Positions 22,764 to 35,539 of a DNA stretch of 64,000 nt are shown piece by piece. The translations under genes were made by a program, and so were the position numbers. The stretch comes from Cunninghamia lanceolata. Lineage: Eukaryota > Streptophyta > Pinopsida > Cupressales > Cupressaceae. The DNA is taken from positions 31,064,501 to 31,128,500 of the forward strand of contig BSBN01000213.1 of the NCBI GenBank assembly GCA_027924645.1. The letters are read 5' to 3'. The stretch's first letter is position 1. The number at the start of each line of letters is the position of its first letter. The notes beneath the pieces were generated by a model, which saw nothing but the letters and a program-made list of their open reading frames with translations, searched no databases and was not told where the DNA came from.

Positions 22764-24754
22764 GATCTACATCTTCCTGTTCATTTTTTGAGGGATCTTG
22801 CCTTAAAGAAACATTTCAGTGCATCTTGAGTCAATTTGGACCTCACCATTGCATCCAAAAGGTTCAAAATAGTCAAGATTGACCTTTGTTTCGTCAATTT
22901 TGGTTATACAGTGCCCAATCTACGAGGGTTTGAAGTTTCAGAGGGTTTCCAGATCTAGAGGGTACCTGCAATTTTGGGGCATTTTCAGCCCAAACGGACC
23001 TCGCCATCGTGTTCAAAGCACCCAAAAACCTTAAAATTGCCTAACATTTCATTGAAATCAGACATAGTGACTTCGGGAGGCAATTTTTTTTTCATTTATG
23101 GGCCGTACGCCCTGGGACAACACGAAATCCAAGGAAAAAACAAAAAAAAAAAGTCTACAGGCGCCACCGTTAGTTAACCACTAGCGGTTAATGCTAGTGG
23201 CTAGCATAACTACTTGGCTTCACCCCAAACCCCTTTTGGAGCAGTTTTGGTATTTTGGCCATAACTTTTGCGTTCGAACTTGGATTTTCGAAAATAAAAT
23301 ATCGCTGAAAAGATGGTTCTGAGCCCAATCCATTGGTGTAGGTATTGTTTCCTGATTTTGTTGTTTTTCTGCATTTAATTGCAGTCAAAATCAGATCTTC
23401 ATTTCTGCACTCCCGGAGGCATAACTTTTGCATACAGACTCCGTTTTTCGAAAACGAATAGGTGTTGGAAAGGTCTTCTAGTGCTCTTTCTAGATCTATA
23501 GATTTTTTCATCATAAAATTTACTAGGTACAAAAAAAATTTTCTGAAGTGATTTTTTCTTTTTTCCACTTTCTAGCTTTCAGATTTGCATTGGGGTTTGG
23601 TTTTTTGTGTTGTGGGTGGTATTTTTTTCTTGCTTTCTGTATATATACATTAGAGAACAGAAAAATCTTCCCTTAAACACATTTCAAAAACCCAAACATC
23701 ATGGCAGAAACCTCATCAATTTCCTCTATTTCTATCCGAGAATTGTATTTTCAGCATGTGGTCCTATGAGCTTCCATTGTAAGCACTTCTCATATGTAAA
23801 CACACTGAAATAAAGTGCCTCGACATTGTACAAGTATTCTTGAGATCTTTCACATCATTTTGTGCCTTATTGTACTCACACTATGATATAAAGTGCCATG
23901 GGGGGGGGTTAATCACATTGATTAGATTGCCTCATGCATGTGTGCCTTGGTTTGCACACCCTTTTATTTACCGGTACTTTCATGTTTGCACATTCAAATG
24001 TTCTTGTTTCTTCCACATGCACTTCTTGGTTTCACATAATTTTAGTGTACCTTTCATGGCTCTCCCTTGTCAGAATTATGGGGGGTTTCTACTGTTGGTG
24101 CTAATGCTTCCTTGGTTTCACGTTGGAGTGAGTTATGTATCTAGCATTTGTTCCTATGTACTAGGTGGATGCAACAGTACATCAATGGTTGGTTACCCAT
24201 GCATTTCGGTGAGATGGAGCATTTACCATATGGACACTCTTGCATTCCTTTTGTGGAGGTGACCTTCTATTTTCACTTGATCAGTTCTTCAGACTTTTGG
24301 TACCTGTGCCATTTGTATCTTCAAGTTCCAGATGTTTTTCCTTTGTTTGCCATCTGATTCAAGTAGTGTCATTAGGGGCACTCATGCAGATTCTTGTCTT
24401 CTTGATTCTTATCTTCATCTTGTTTTAGAGGAGGTTCTTCTTTTAGCACTATATCAGTCAATCTTCGACAGTGTTTGCAACTTCTTCATGCTTTAGTGGA
24501 GTTTGTCATGTTTATCTTCATGTTCCTATTTTTTTGGAACATCTTTTGTGGAGGCTTCTTAGTCCTTCACTCTTTCTCTCTCTTGAAGGGAGCTTTGTTC
24601 TGTCTTTTGGGGAGGAGTTTTTCCCACGTGGTTTTCTCCTTTTCTCTATTTGTGAGAGACTCTCTTGTACATGGGTCCTCATTAGGCCTAGTTGTCAGGA
24701 CCCATCTTTGCTTTCATGCATTTAGTATTTTTAGCTTCTCCCTAAGTTCATCTT

Positions 24755-24763
24755 AAGGGGGGG
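24755..24763 (+). promoter_or_regulatory. polypurine tract
   Basis: AAGGGGGGG sits immediately before the TGTTAG tip of the 3' LTR. Confidence 0.85.
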
Positions 24764-25074
24764 TGTTAGAGTAATAGGTTAATTACTTAATCAATTTAAT
24801 CATATTGATTAATTAATTAAGTCACCTTTACTTTATTTCACTTAAGCTAAACTTAGACACTTTAATAATTTATTATTAATCCTAAGGTTCTCACTTTTAG
24901 GGTTTTGATCTTCTTTCATAAGGATTGATCTTATTGTAATTATTTATTCTTTATGCATTTTTGCTTTAGGTTTGAAGAGCACCATTATTGTGCCTCTTGG
25001 TCTCCTTTGTGTGACATGTTATTTGCTTGCAGGTGTTCATTGGGATCTATGAGGTTGGTTTATCAACTTCAACA
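24764..25074 (+). mobile_element. 3' LTR (311 bp) of the non-coding element
   Basis: It starts TGTTAGAGTAATAGG after the polypurine tract and ends TTCAACA. The last 29 bases repeat the stretch before the PBS at 22748. Confidence 0.82.
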
Positions 25075-25389
25075 ATAATGCCATAATAGTATTAGATGCT
25101 CTGACAATTTTCTACATACATTACAAGATAGGTGACATGTGACATAAAATGCCAACACAAAATGAGATGCCCCATTTCCTAAATGAAGCTAAAATAATTA
25201 ATAAATACAAATGCATAAATAATTCAAGCATTAGGACTTGTAAGGTGTATGACACACCTAATCCCAAAATTATGTAGGACTATAAGCTAGTGAGTATTCC
25301 TTTGCTTGTTGGTACTAAGTTATCTATAGATTAGTGTCCTAAGTTAGATGATCTGATTTGAGGATATGCATAATGCTTCTTAAATGCTA

Positions 25390-25745
25390 GTGTTGAGGTA
25401 GCTTGATGTATGCAATGGTATGTATTATACCAGATATTGTCCAAGTAGTGGAAGTACCTAACACTTTTATGTCTAACCTAAGTAGAGAGCAATAGAATTA
25501 TGTTAAGAGGTTGTTCAGATATTTTTGAGGAACTTCTAATTACTATTTATGTTATCATGGGACTAATGATGTGGGCAAGATGTAAAACATACATGACTGT
25601 TGATTCATATTAGGCTAGTCGTTTGGATAGTAGGAGGTCCATGAGAGGTTTATGCGTTTTCTCTATTTGGAGTTACAATTAGCTATATGAGCAAGAGGCA
25701 ACGATAGTTGCATTATCCATTCAAAAAGTAGAGTACATGGCTGCT
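25390..25745 (+). pseudogene. copia RNase H remnant, plus strand
   Basis: Broken translation shows DSRRSMRGLCVFSIWSYN followed by EATIVALSIQKVEYMAAT, the copia RNase H blocks (xDRRSTSGYVFxLGxxxISW, then QxxVALSTxEAEYMA). Stops interrupt it. It belongs to another element whose other parts I could not find, and lies just downstream of the non-coding element. Confidence 0.75.
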
Positions 25746-26021
25746 ACACAAATCCTTTTTCTAATACAATATGGTACTAGAATTTCATTATTATAATTAA
25801 TAAAGGAGATTTATTTTAGGGTGGTACATACCATACATTAAGAAATGAATTTACATTCCCGATTAGAAAACAAAGCTTCATTATCACCATGCCTTGTGGG
25901 GTATGCAAAGAATTATTAGAAAGTCTTACTAGAGGTAACTCCTTATCTTGATATGTTTAGAATAAATATTTTTTGTATGTAATGTGTTTTATAGTGGCAC
26001 AGATGTCTAGTAACCACACAT

Positions 26022-26457
26022 CTATGAACTATTCATTAAATTCCTCATTAATTGAATGAATGAGATCCCATTCAAGATCATAAAGTGTAAAATAAAAATT
26101 GTTATCCTCCTCATGGCTAGACATGACATCCTCCCATCCATACTGAGAACTATTTGATTTAATTTGATCATAGGGAGTTCTATAGATTGGTGTAGTATGA
26201 CCTTTTTTACCACACTTGGGATACTATATTATGTATTCCTTTGACTCAACATATAACTCCCCTAAGGCTTGAATTATCACCATGTTAGGATATCTAGTTT
26301 GTGTTATTTCCTAAATTTCTATCATATCCCCCAAAGTGTTATTGTTGCTATAAAATTATTGTAATACCCTTGATCTTTGTCACCTCTACCTTGGCCCCCC
26401 TTTTCTATGAGTGACCACCACTAAACTTGTTTTGTGAAGTACTAACCCCTTTGTTGC
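26022..26457 (-). pseudogene. copia gag C-terminal part with zinc knuckle, minus strand
   Basis: The right part matches, base by base in long stretches, the gag segment at 53510-53720 (CACCTCTACCTTGGCC and neighbours; on the minus strand a GGQGRGDK-type Gly-rich stretch). The left part reads KCGKKGHTTP at about 26185-26215, a zinc-knuckle remnant. It is separated from its N-terminal half by the solo LTR at 26458-28969. Confidence 0.68.
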
Positions 26458-27733
26458 TGTTGGGTTTTTCTTCTGAATCAGCATTAGGGTTTGCCAGTTC
26501 TAATGCATAGGCAGATTCAACCAACTGAATAGAGGAGGTTGCGTGAGCTCCTCCCCTTCACTTCTGGTTCTGCCGCACCAAGGGGGGTGTCCCTATTTGA
26601 TAAAAGTATGACCTTGACTAGCTCAATGACAGAAAGATATAACTTGACAGCAACATGCAGAATACTCTCACGTAAGGACCAAGATTTGTATAACAAATCA
26701 CAAGGTTGGCAACATTCTTGGACATATATGTCTGGTTGGGTATGAGAGTACGTAGGGATCCTAATCCTACTCCTACAACTTACAGGTGGAAGGATGAAAT
26801 GGTTTGATTTGATTTTTGGATGCAAAGCTGGACATGGTATATAACCTCAACACAGAGCTAGATTGGTGCCTATCCAGGGCTTGGAGTCGGTAGACATACA
26901 CCTGTGAATGATCAGTATGAATAGCTAAAACTAGATTTCAGGGGGATATACATGATATCTGCCTTACAGATATCTCCCAATACAGAGTGTTAAGCTGTCT
27001 ATACTTATGGCATCCCTATTGCAGTATACCCTTCCCAATATTCAATCTGAAAACAGTTTAATCTACCCCTTGAGCAGAAGTTAAAAGATTAAACATTCAA
27101 CACAGGAATTCTATGTTCTAGAATCTTAGACATTCCTTGAATGCCTGGACTCAGAAGAAAGATACATGCAAAACTGGAGACAGAATCAGCATAACACATG
27201 CAAACATAGCATTTTTCATATAAAATTGACCATGAAATCAGTGGATTCATGCACAAACGTACAACAGGAGATACATAAACTCGCAAGTTTTGCTGTACAG
27301 AGCAACCAAAACTAGTTGTATCTTATTACAGAGCCAAAATGTCCAGTTTTCAACAACAACAAAATGGTAACACAGTCTGCCTATATTGGCCAGAAAGTGT
27401 ACCTCACAGTAATTAATTACATGGCTTTCAAAAAATTGCCAGATACAGATCCCACAGAAGGAATGGCGCTCAGAAGTTATTGCTGCAGCAGACAAGCGAG
27501 GCCTCGAGCCCTGCACCGCCATCAGGAAGTCTTCCTCCATAAATCGGGCCACCTGATCATGTGTACCATTTTTCTTACCCTGCTACAGTCGCCATTGATG
27601 GCTCAACCACTCGCGGCCGCGTGAAAACTGTCGCTGCGTTCAAAAAGAAATTTCTCGCTAAAATGCATTTTCTGGAGTTTCAAATGTGCAGGGAAATTAA
27701 TCCCACATTGGTGCCGCGGAGACTCCTTCAGCA

Positions 27734-27743
27734 GTTTATAAAC
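27734..27743 (-). promoter_or_regulatory. TATA box of the 2.5-kb solo LTR
   Basis: GTTTATAAAC in a GC-rich context on the minus strand, with the motif arrays upstream of it, as expected for a U3 promoter. Confidence 0.45.
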
Positions 27744-27799
27744 GGGGCCACAAACATAATAAGCATCGAGCGCTTTTGCCACGCTCGACACACGCCTCT

Positions 27800-28450
27800 C
27801 AGCCCAAAGCCCATCGCCCAGACCTAGGCCATCGGCTCACCCCACAAATCTCTCATCGATCTCAACGGTCTCGCCGACTGCTACCTTCGCATTCCCCTTC
27901 ATCGGCCAGAGAAAGACCGTCAGGCCGACCCTCCAAACCTTTGCCGATCTCATCAGTTACACCGATGAAGCCACCGCAATCCTCTGTCGGCCAGACTACT
28001 ACCATCGGCCAACCAAAAAGCCTCCTCGCCGATAGGCAAAAGTCACACTGACGCTTACACTATATTCCTTGTCATCGGCCAGAGAAAGACCGTCGGGCTA
28101 ACTTCCCAGACTCCCACCGACCATACACGTCTCCCCAATGGCCACCAAAACACACTACGTTAGTGGTTACCAATCCACCCTCCTCCTCCATCGGTATGAC
28201 CAAAAATTATCGGGAAGACTACAAATTACTACGCCGATAGATCAAAGTCCTGGCAACCACACATATGCCCAAATCCCCATCGGCCCGAGTAACGATATCG
28301 GCAGAGGCCAAAACCCCTCTGCCGATAGCAACAGTCCCACCGACGGTCTTTCTGTCTCCAAGAAACACTCCCTCGTCACCCTGATATGTCAAACACCAAC
28401 CTCACCATCGGCCAGACTCCCAACTGTCGGCCTAGCATGAAATTCCCCTG
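27800..28450. repeat. array of ATCGGCC / GCCGAT motifs
   Basis: ATCGGC or its complement GCCGAT recurs more than a dozen times in 650 bp, often as CATCGGCCAGA and once as two copies of ATCGGCCAGAGAAAGACCGTC (near 27901 and 28075). Spacing is irregular, with no constant unit length. Confidence 0.8.
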
Positions 28451-28479
28451 CCGATGAAGAGTATTACACTGATGAACAC

Positions 28480-28780
28480 CAAAAACACAAAGCGCTGAAC
28501 TGTTGAACCGTTGCACCACGAACCGGTTCAACCCGATGGTTCAACACTGAGGTTCAAACATCAAAAATAATACTCCATCTGCAAAACACTCTGGCCGAGA
28601 GCAAAAAACTCAAAGCATCGAACTATTGAACCTTGAACCGTTGAGAAAAGGGTTCAAGCAGGAGGTTCAACGATACAATATTTGCGCAAGGCAAATGCAT
28701 AATATGAACCGCTAGAAGAGAAATGAACCATGAACCACTGAACCATTGAACTTATAGAAAAAAGGGTACAAGTTCAAACC
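28480..28780. repeat. array of GTTCAA / TTGAACC motifs
   Basis: TTGAACC, GAACCG and GTTCAA recur throughout, for example TTGAACCTTGAACCGTTGAG near 28625-28645, with several local inverted pairs. Confidence 0.75.
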
Positions 28781-28974
28781 GAAATGTCGAAGACACAAAA
28801 ACGAACGCATGCTGATGGAGAAAACACGAAGACCCCTCCTCAAGAAATGAGATGCAGATGCTGAAAAACACTAAAGGGGTGCCAAAACTTAGAACCTTTT
28901 TTGGATTTTTTGGGATGGTGCCTACATGAAAATTGCTAAATTAACTGACAGTGAATTCAGGCACCAACAGTTGC

Positions 28975-29560
28975 AACTAGAAGCAAATGAACCTTTAAAT
29001 TCATAGCTTTATTAGGAAGAGAAAGGTTGCATTGAATTAATAAATATGCTAAGGATTCAAGATTTATTCCTATGTTCTTATTAGATACAGGAAAAATCTC
29101 AACATAATTTATGTAAGAGTTAGGAAGACCCTTGAAAGTGGCAATGATTGAGAGACCATTTCCAATTTTCCCAAAGATAGCTTTAGAATAATCAGATTGT
29201 ATGTTTGACTTTGGAGATGAACTCCCATTGCATAATTAATTAGAAAGTGAAAGGGAAAAAAGTTGCATGTGGATGTCAACCTTCTTATGTTTCAACGTCT
29301 TATCAAATATACCACCAATTTATTCTAGACAATGTAAGATTGAACTTCATTTTCTATGTGAACATATGTCTCATTAGTGCAACCACAATTCATGAGAATG
29401 AGGGCCTTTAAATTTTTCAAAATAAAATCATGCATTTGTCATTAGGATCACAAGGCACCATAATTCATTTATTATCAAGGTCACCTTCATCAACTGCTTC
29501 CACTCTAAATAGTTGGAAGTGGTGAGGTGATCCCATTCTTTAAGAAAGTCTTGAGTTTTA
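28975..29560 (-). pseudogene. copia gag N-terminal part, minus strand
   Basis: Two stretches are recognisable: about 29100-29330, matching the gag frame at 53852-54092 (KKVDIHMQLFSFSLS), and about 29470-29560, where the minus strand reads HLTTSNYLEWKQLMKV, the N-terminal gag block with the conserved Asn-Tyr and Trp. Stops and indels occur throughout. Gag would form the virus-like particle of the element. Confidence 0.7.
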
Positions 29561-31890
29561 GGTATTTTTCCTAAGTAAAAAATGTGACTATGGGTCTTTG
29601 CCTTCTACCTCCATGTAGCACAAAATGAACATAGTACACCCTTTGCAACGAAAACACTCCTTATATCTTCCAAAATCTTTTTTGCATATTATAATAAATT
29701 TTATTATGCAAAATCTAAAAATTCAATTTTCTTTTTCTTTGCAAAGATTATTGGTTCCTTACAACTACAAAGGGTCACCCTTTCTATATAGTTTCCAACA
29801 CGATATATAAAACCTCTTGATATGCATACCCTTTCTACATCCCTGAAAATATGTGGATGACACTTATCCTTTTTATATATGGGCGTTGGTTTGTAAAAGA
29901 GACCTTAAGGTACATCAGAGTAAAATGGTCTGTAGAACTTAGGTAGTACACTAGAGGGACATGTGTTATCAATAATAACCTACTCATAGGGCCATTTTGT
30001 ATATGGAAGAGCCAATCTTCTAATATACTTAGTGATGACCAAATTCAAACTTTATATCCTAACAATGGTGCTCAAGTAAGCGTAATAAATAAAAAAAATG
30101 TTTCCTTATTACTCCTCGATCTTTTAGGGATGATGCCACATATGTCATTGTTGCAACTATACGAGGATATGGATGTAGTAATTCAACACAATAGTGCTAC
30201 CTATAAACATGTTCTAGAGGCATCACCAATATCAAACATTACATATGTTTGTTTTTTATTTTATTGGAAAAAAATGTAACAATTTCTTCAAGTAGCAAAA
30301 GTATATATGGATTATTATTTAACAATGCTCCAAAAGCCTCTACTTTTAAATGTATTTCCCTTCCAATTTTCATTCCAATTAAATTTGTCTTGACATGTAA
30401 AACAATGTCAAAAATTCCACTTCTAAACAACTACCCCCTTTTTTATTCTCATGTAAAATATATCCTTAAAACTATTGACCCCTTCCCTTTTTAAAATAGT
30501 CTTTATGAATATCTCATGAATCACTCAAAAGGAACTTCTAATTTTCAATACTTTATGTCTTGTGGATGCTTGTGACCATTTACTTTTTAAAATGAGTAAA
30601 GTATTAAACTCAAAGAATACCCGAACATATGTTGTAGTAGTTGAATGCTTGTGATATGATTTTTTAATTTATCTTGGTCAATGCACATAGAATATAGTTA
30701 GCAATGAAATTTATAGGCACGTTCATGAAAATCAATAGATATTTTTGTAGACATTTTGTTGCCTCAAAATTGACACACCTAGTTTAGAAAAGCCAGAAAA
30801 ATCCCGTAGTTGGGGGAAAATAGTCTCAAATGCTTGCACACACAACTTTAAGCATGTGGGCAACCTTTGGAAAGACCAACTTCCTATCTCATCTAAAAAC
30901 TTATCTCATACTTACAAAGAAAATATTTAGGAGATAAGAGTACAAATAAAGAAAATAAAATAAGGTGATGTGCCAAAATCGGTGATCAATCAACTCTCCT
31001 TTTAGCATTCAACCAATCTATCAAACATGAAAATACAAAGGTTACAATTGAAGCTAGCTCAACCCACTTTCGCTAGAGGACCATGAGTAGGTAGCCATTG
31101 ATGACTACAACTAATGTCGGTTAAACTAGATTCCACTTGAGGGCCATAAGTAAGAAAACAAGCATACATGAAATTAAAACTAGAGGAAAATATCTAGGTC
31201 AAGGTATGATAAAAAAATCCAAAATAGCACTTCCATTTATCAAGAGCCAAAAGATCTTTAAAGATGACAAAAACCATACACTTATAGATTTCCAAAAAGG
31301 GAAAGGAAATCTCAATAGTTAATCTAAATAGGGTTAATCAAATGGATCAAAATAGGGAACATGTTTACCTAAAATATCTATTTCTCTTTTTGGATAAATT
31401 GCCCCACACTCCTCATATGGATGGAAGTATGACATTAAATTAAAGGAAATGATTTACATATAACAATATATTATCACTCCATGAGATTTTAATAAAAAGG
31501 AATCTTCCTTTTGTTAAAATCCAAAGGTAGTGAAGAATTCACTACAAGACACATTCATGACACATTTCATGTTGCAAGTGACACTCTTCATGTTAAACAA
31601 TAGAATCACCAATTAAATATTGCAAAGAAAGAAAACTTCTTTATTTGTAGGGGACAACATGTATTTGTTTTCTTTATTTAGCTTCTTTCATAATTTCTTC
31701 TTGCGGCCATAACAAGCAATTAATGATTCAACAACACTGACACGTTCTATGGCAACAACAACACACAATTAATGAATTGTGTAAAATTCTTCTTAGCATT
31801 GACTTAGTTATCAAGTAAACTTCCTCTCAAGAAGCACATGAACTTATTCTCAATCAAATCTTATTCTCCATTGCTATTACAATCTACAGT
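29561..31890 (-). other. 5' untranslated/leader region of the minus-strand copia element
   Basis: 2.3 kb between gag and the primer-binding site without recognisable coding. It is AT-rich and holds small frames only (such as 30239-30430 and 30249-30494, which overlap on opposite strands). It may include further unrecognised insertions. Confidence 0.4.
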
Positions 31891-31902
31891 GCTCTAATAC
31901 CA
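31891..31902 (-). promoter_or_regulatory. primer-binding site of the minus-strand copia element
   Basis: On the minus strand it reads TGGTATTAGAGC, one C-to-T change from the initiator tRNA-Met complement, two bases inside the LTR tip at 31905. Confidence 0.8.
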
Positions 31903-31904
31903 AT

Positions 31905-32207
31905 TGTAAATTATTGGAGAATAAAAACATTAGAGTTATTATGCATTAATTTTAAAAAAATTACATAAGAGATGTGTTAGTAGATTACTTGCCTCTTTAT
32001 AAAAAGATTGAAGGTAGAAGTTTTAAATTCTTAAACTTCCACAACCACCTTCACATGAATCACTACCTATTCTAAACACATACTAGTCATTATGATTCTA
32101 ACTAAAGCTCTAAAACATGAAATAAGTCTAAAGTCTAAAGACTAAAGGGGTGTCTCCATAAATAGAGATCCATACCCCACTTACGAAGCTAAAGAAAACC
32201 TACACCC
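31905..32207 (-). mobile_element. 5' LTR (about 300 bp) of the minus-strand copia element
   Basis: It starts TGTAAATTATTGGAGAATAA beside the primer-binding site and is homologous along its length to 50504-50810 (shared CCACAACCACCT, AAGTCTAAAGTCTAAA, CCATAAATAGAGAT). The outer end is set by loss of similarity near 32207. Confidence 0.75.
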
Positions 32208-32854
32208 TAGGAAATATTTCCTTGGAGAAATATGTTGAACACACCAAGATACTAAGAGGGGGGGGGGCTGAATCAGTATCTAAACAATCTTCAATTTTAA
32301 CAACTTCAACTTATCCGGAGCATATTAAAACTTAAGCATCACAGCATTAACATGAACATGAAAGATTAACACAATGCACATCAACACATAACACCAGATA
32401 TACATGAAAACCCTAGAAGGGAAAAACCATGATGAGGATTAACTCACAATATGTGAAGCTCAAATAACAACTTTGTTTTAGGGCTACAACCCAAGGAAGC
32501 TGCTACTCCCTGGAGAATTTTGATTTAGGGTCACTCCCAAGGAAGCTACTACTCCCTGAATTGAGAACACACTTACAAAATATTATAACTATTTGAAAAC
32601 TGACATTAAAACTCACACTTTTGATGATTGCACTTCTGCCTCTTCACTCTTTCTTCTGATGATCTGATCAGCTAGGCACACTCTACACTTGATCATTGTC
32701 ACAAATATGTCTTCAAGATGAATTAGGACAGCACCAACAACTTCTACTCTTTCTCCTTCAGTCGTACATCAACAATGTATTCATTCTGATTTTTATCTAC
32801 TTGCGAGCTTTTCAATCAACTTGCAATCACACTCTCCTCATTCAATTTGATTCA

Positions 32855-32863
32855 CTATTTATA
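32855..32863 (-). promoter_or_regulatory. TATA box of the 1.8-kb solo LTR
   Basis: Minus strand TATAAATAG, in the 3' third of the LTR as read on the minus strand. Confidence 0.5.
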
Positions 32864-33824
32864 CATGATATTACATTGATTACATTTCTTGTTGGATAGA
32901 TACAACATGAAAAATACATTTACGAGTTGGCCCGACAACACACAATATGAAATGTATAGAAGACAGGTCCTAAGTGAAACCACACATTAGATCAATAGAA
33001 GATTCATGCCTTGCAGACACCAACACTTTCTTAACCAAGTACAAAACATCCTTCATAGATTCAAACACCAAGGAATTACATCTGTACATTCCACTTATTT
33101 GGAAATAAGACAACTTTAAGGAAAACACATGAAGACTTGAAGTATAACGGCCACATCAACTTGAAAACCTTGTGTGATACAAGAAATAAGAAAGATCCTC
33201 ATGGAACTTTTCAGATGAAACACTCCTTTGCCACCTCATATCAAAGAATTATGCCGCACAACTTCAATCATTAATTTTGAGAACAATATGTCATCCAGAA
33301 CACACTGCAACATGCTATCATTTGAAAACTGAGTTGCGGATCATCAAGAACCTTGAACCTACAAGGAACCATGTAATACTCATTCATAAACATGTCCTCA
33401 AAACCACAAGGGTAATCATTCATTTTCGAAGGAATGCAGAGCATTCCAACAGGCCTTCAACACTAGCATACTCTGCCAAAACACATGTTGGTACTCTATC
33501 ATGCATAACTTTCACAGCGGAAGGGCAAATGATCTAAAAAATTGGAATTATCACCTTCACTACATCCTGAACACCATTCCAGAACCACATGGCCATATCT
33601 GCAAATGCGGAGGAATGTGAAGCATTCCATTGTCCTACATAGAACATCTTCACAGAGACAACACTGTCTCCACTCAGTCAACAACAAAAACACTCTTTTG
33701 CTAATGCAATCATCATGTAACTTGGAACATACATACTTCAGGCCATCAATACTATCAGAAATACCTTGGATCATCTTCGTGCTTCTAATTCCCATATTAA
33801 TATTCATAACTATATCTTCTCCTT

Positions 33825-33960
33825 TCTCTTGTTGGATGGGACATGACATCCAACCATGAACTATGTCATCTTCTCTTGTTGGATGGGACATGGCATCCAA
33901 CCATGAACTGTATCTTCTTCTCTTGTTGGATGGGACATGACATCCAACTGTAAACACCAT
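33825..33960. repeat. three 47-bp tandem units, each with an 8-bp inverted repeat
   Basis: Units start at the GTTGGATGGG at 33831, 33878 and 33925, exactly 47 bp apart. Each contains GTTGGATG and CATCCAAC facing each other across an 8-base spacer, a stem that all three copies keep. Confidence 0.9.
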
Positions 33961-34022
33961 CACACCACCATGATAGTGTTGACATCAATGACAACCCTAG
34001 GAACCATATGTGTAACAAAATA

Positions 34023-35539
34023 AGGCCAACAAAAAGAGAATTTCAATATAAAATGTCATATTTTATTATAGTTTTAGGAAGTAAGCAAAATAACTTTGAG
34101 GAAAATAATTGTCTAACTAAACTTAGGTTTGGTCCTAGAAAGGATTTGAAAAAGGATTGTATTGACTACCAAGCACACAAGGAATTAGTACAAACTAATA
34201 CAAATACTTAAAATACTCGAGTGGTCCAAAAGTAAGCAATGGTGTTACATGCTCATGCATGTAGGTCTATCCCTTAAGATAGGCCTTATTATAAAATACA
34301 TTAAGAAAGTGGAGTTTATTTAGGATTGTAATGCATTTCAATAGAATAGTAGATCTCCTAGACCAACAAGATATAAAAGAATTTAGATTTCAATATTTAA
34401 GATGAGATTCATGTAACCATAAATAGCTAACTAAGGTATTTATAATAGAGCAAGGGTGTGTCAACATCCACCTCTAATCTCATCACCACTACAAAATTTT
34501 GATCTAAACTTGTGAAGCTTATCATTATGAACCACCATATAAATTTCATCAGAAAACTCATAACATCCACTACTTGAATTAATTTTAGCCTTCACTTTAG
34601 TCCAAGAATACTAATTTATAGTGTGTTTGTTGAAAAAGCTAGCAATGTTATGGATTCTTTAAAAACAAGAATTTGACTTGAGACACCTCCACAAAGGATA
34701 CACCATGAAAAGTAATGATTAGTGACCAACATAGAAAGTGGTGTTAATAATTATCCAATTCAAAATTTATCCCCTTAAATACAAAAAAAATATTTTAATG
34801 AACTTTGGGATTTCTAAATGCTTTTGATTGTAAAGTGCTAGTGATTTTGATAAGCATAAGAATAATAGAAAGAGTTTAGAAACTAATGTCTTCCAAGGCA
34901 TTTAGCCATAATGAATACATTAAGAGATTTAAATTTTAAGTCAAATCTTCTTGACTTGTTTCCTTTCAATTGCCTTAGGAATCCATGTAACACAAAGTGC
35001 CAAACCATGTTTTTATATCAATGAGATCCATTCTTCCCACCTCATTAAGAAAACAATACAATAGGAAGAATAATAAATGTATGGTAGAAAGATGAACTTT
35101 TAAACAATTTTGATTTCAATTCACTGGCAAGGCATATGAACCTAGTAATCCAGTAAGAGATTTTTATTCTCCATGTGATGAACTACATAGTTCCACAAGT
35201 TTGAAAGTGAAGCTTGAAAGGAAAAGAGAATACCCCAGAACTTGAACATTTCTCCATAGAGAAGCCACTTAAAAATATTTTTTTTTAAATAAAAAAATTA
35301 GAGACCAAAGGATTATGTAACATTATATCTTAGTTTCTTAAAAAATGCATCTTGAGGCACAGATGAAGATTTTAAGGTATTCCATGATACTATCCATTTT
35401 GAAACTTTTTCTTTCTCTAAAAAGATGAGAAATTGTTTGTTTACAAAATTTCTTGAAATGAGAAGCTAAGCATTAGAGGGCCTAGAAAAGGAGATGTTGT
35501 TGACTAGACCATAAGGAGTATAGTTAGATAAGTTGAAAA
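34023..35539. other. AT-rich DNA, probably including decayed LINE sequence
   Basis: No open frame is convincing. Several stretches on the minus strand between about 34880 and 35540 look like the downstream part of the LINE named next (a Trp-Lys-X-Gly-Ser-like block near 35030), but this is weak. Confidence 0.3.

Larger units (their letters stand above)
22719..25074 (+). mobile_element. non-coding LTR retrotransposon (LARD-like), 5' LTR truncated
   Basis: A perfect PBS follows a CAACA tip at 22743-22747. The same tip, with the preceding GAGGTTGGTTTATCAACTTC, closes the 3' LTR at 25074. Only about 29 bp of the 5' LTR survive. The 2.0-kb internal region (22764-24754) has no gag or pol motifs on either strand. 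The overlapping plus-strand ORFs at 23840-24756 are Phe/Leu/Ser-rich translations of T-rich DNA and not believable proteins. Such an element would have needed enzymes from an autonomous relative. Confidence 0.8.
26458..28969 (-). mobile_element. 2.5-kb solo LTR inserted in copia gag
   Basis: On the plus strand it runs from TGTTGGGTTTTTC to GGCACCAACA, flanked by a perfect GTTGC duplication (26453-26457 and 28970-28974). On both sides the same copia gag frame resumes. On the minus strand it begins TGTTGGTGCCTGAATTC and has a TATA box at 27734-27743, so minus polarity is preferred. Unlike its surroundings it is GC-richer and holds two motif arrays (27800-28450 and 28480-28780). Its ORFs show no known domain. 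I found no internal LTR, PBS or polypurine tract that would make it a complete small element. Confidence 0.85.
32233..34017 (-). mobile_element. 1.8-kb solo LTR, minus strand
   Basis: TGTTGAACACACC at the left and GTGTAACA at the right, with a perfect AAATA duplication (32228-32232 and 34018-34022). Polarity is minus: a TATA box lies at 32855-32863 and the GTTGTCATTGATGTCAACA text near the right end matches the start of the copia LTR at 56401. It contains a G10 run (about 32259-32268), short GGAATG...CATTCC palindromes and a 47-bp tandem array. The translated frames at 33499-33963 are readings of that array. Confidence 0.87.

Noticed and set aside
23840..24756. Cluster of overlapping plus-strand ORFs, up to 140 codons, with membrane-like translations
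   Set aside because: Three frames are open at once in T-rich DNA of a non-coding LTR element; the hydrophobic look follows from base composition.
27316..28440. Plus- and minus-strand ORFs of 62-102 codons in GC-richer DNA
   Set aside because: They lie inside a solo LTR defined by its tips and GTTGC duplication, and the later ones read the ATCGGC array.
33825..33960. Possible CRISPR-like array
   Set aside because: Three plain 47-bp tandem units without distinct spacers, in a plant LTR.
33499..33963. 154-codon minus-strand ORF
   Set aside because: Its repeated WMSCPIQQE-type wording is the translation of the 47-bp tandem array in a solo LTR.
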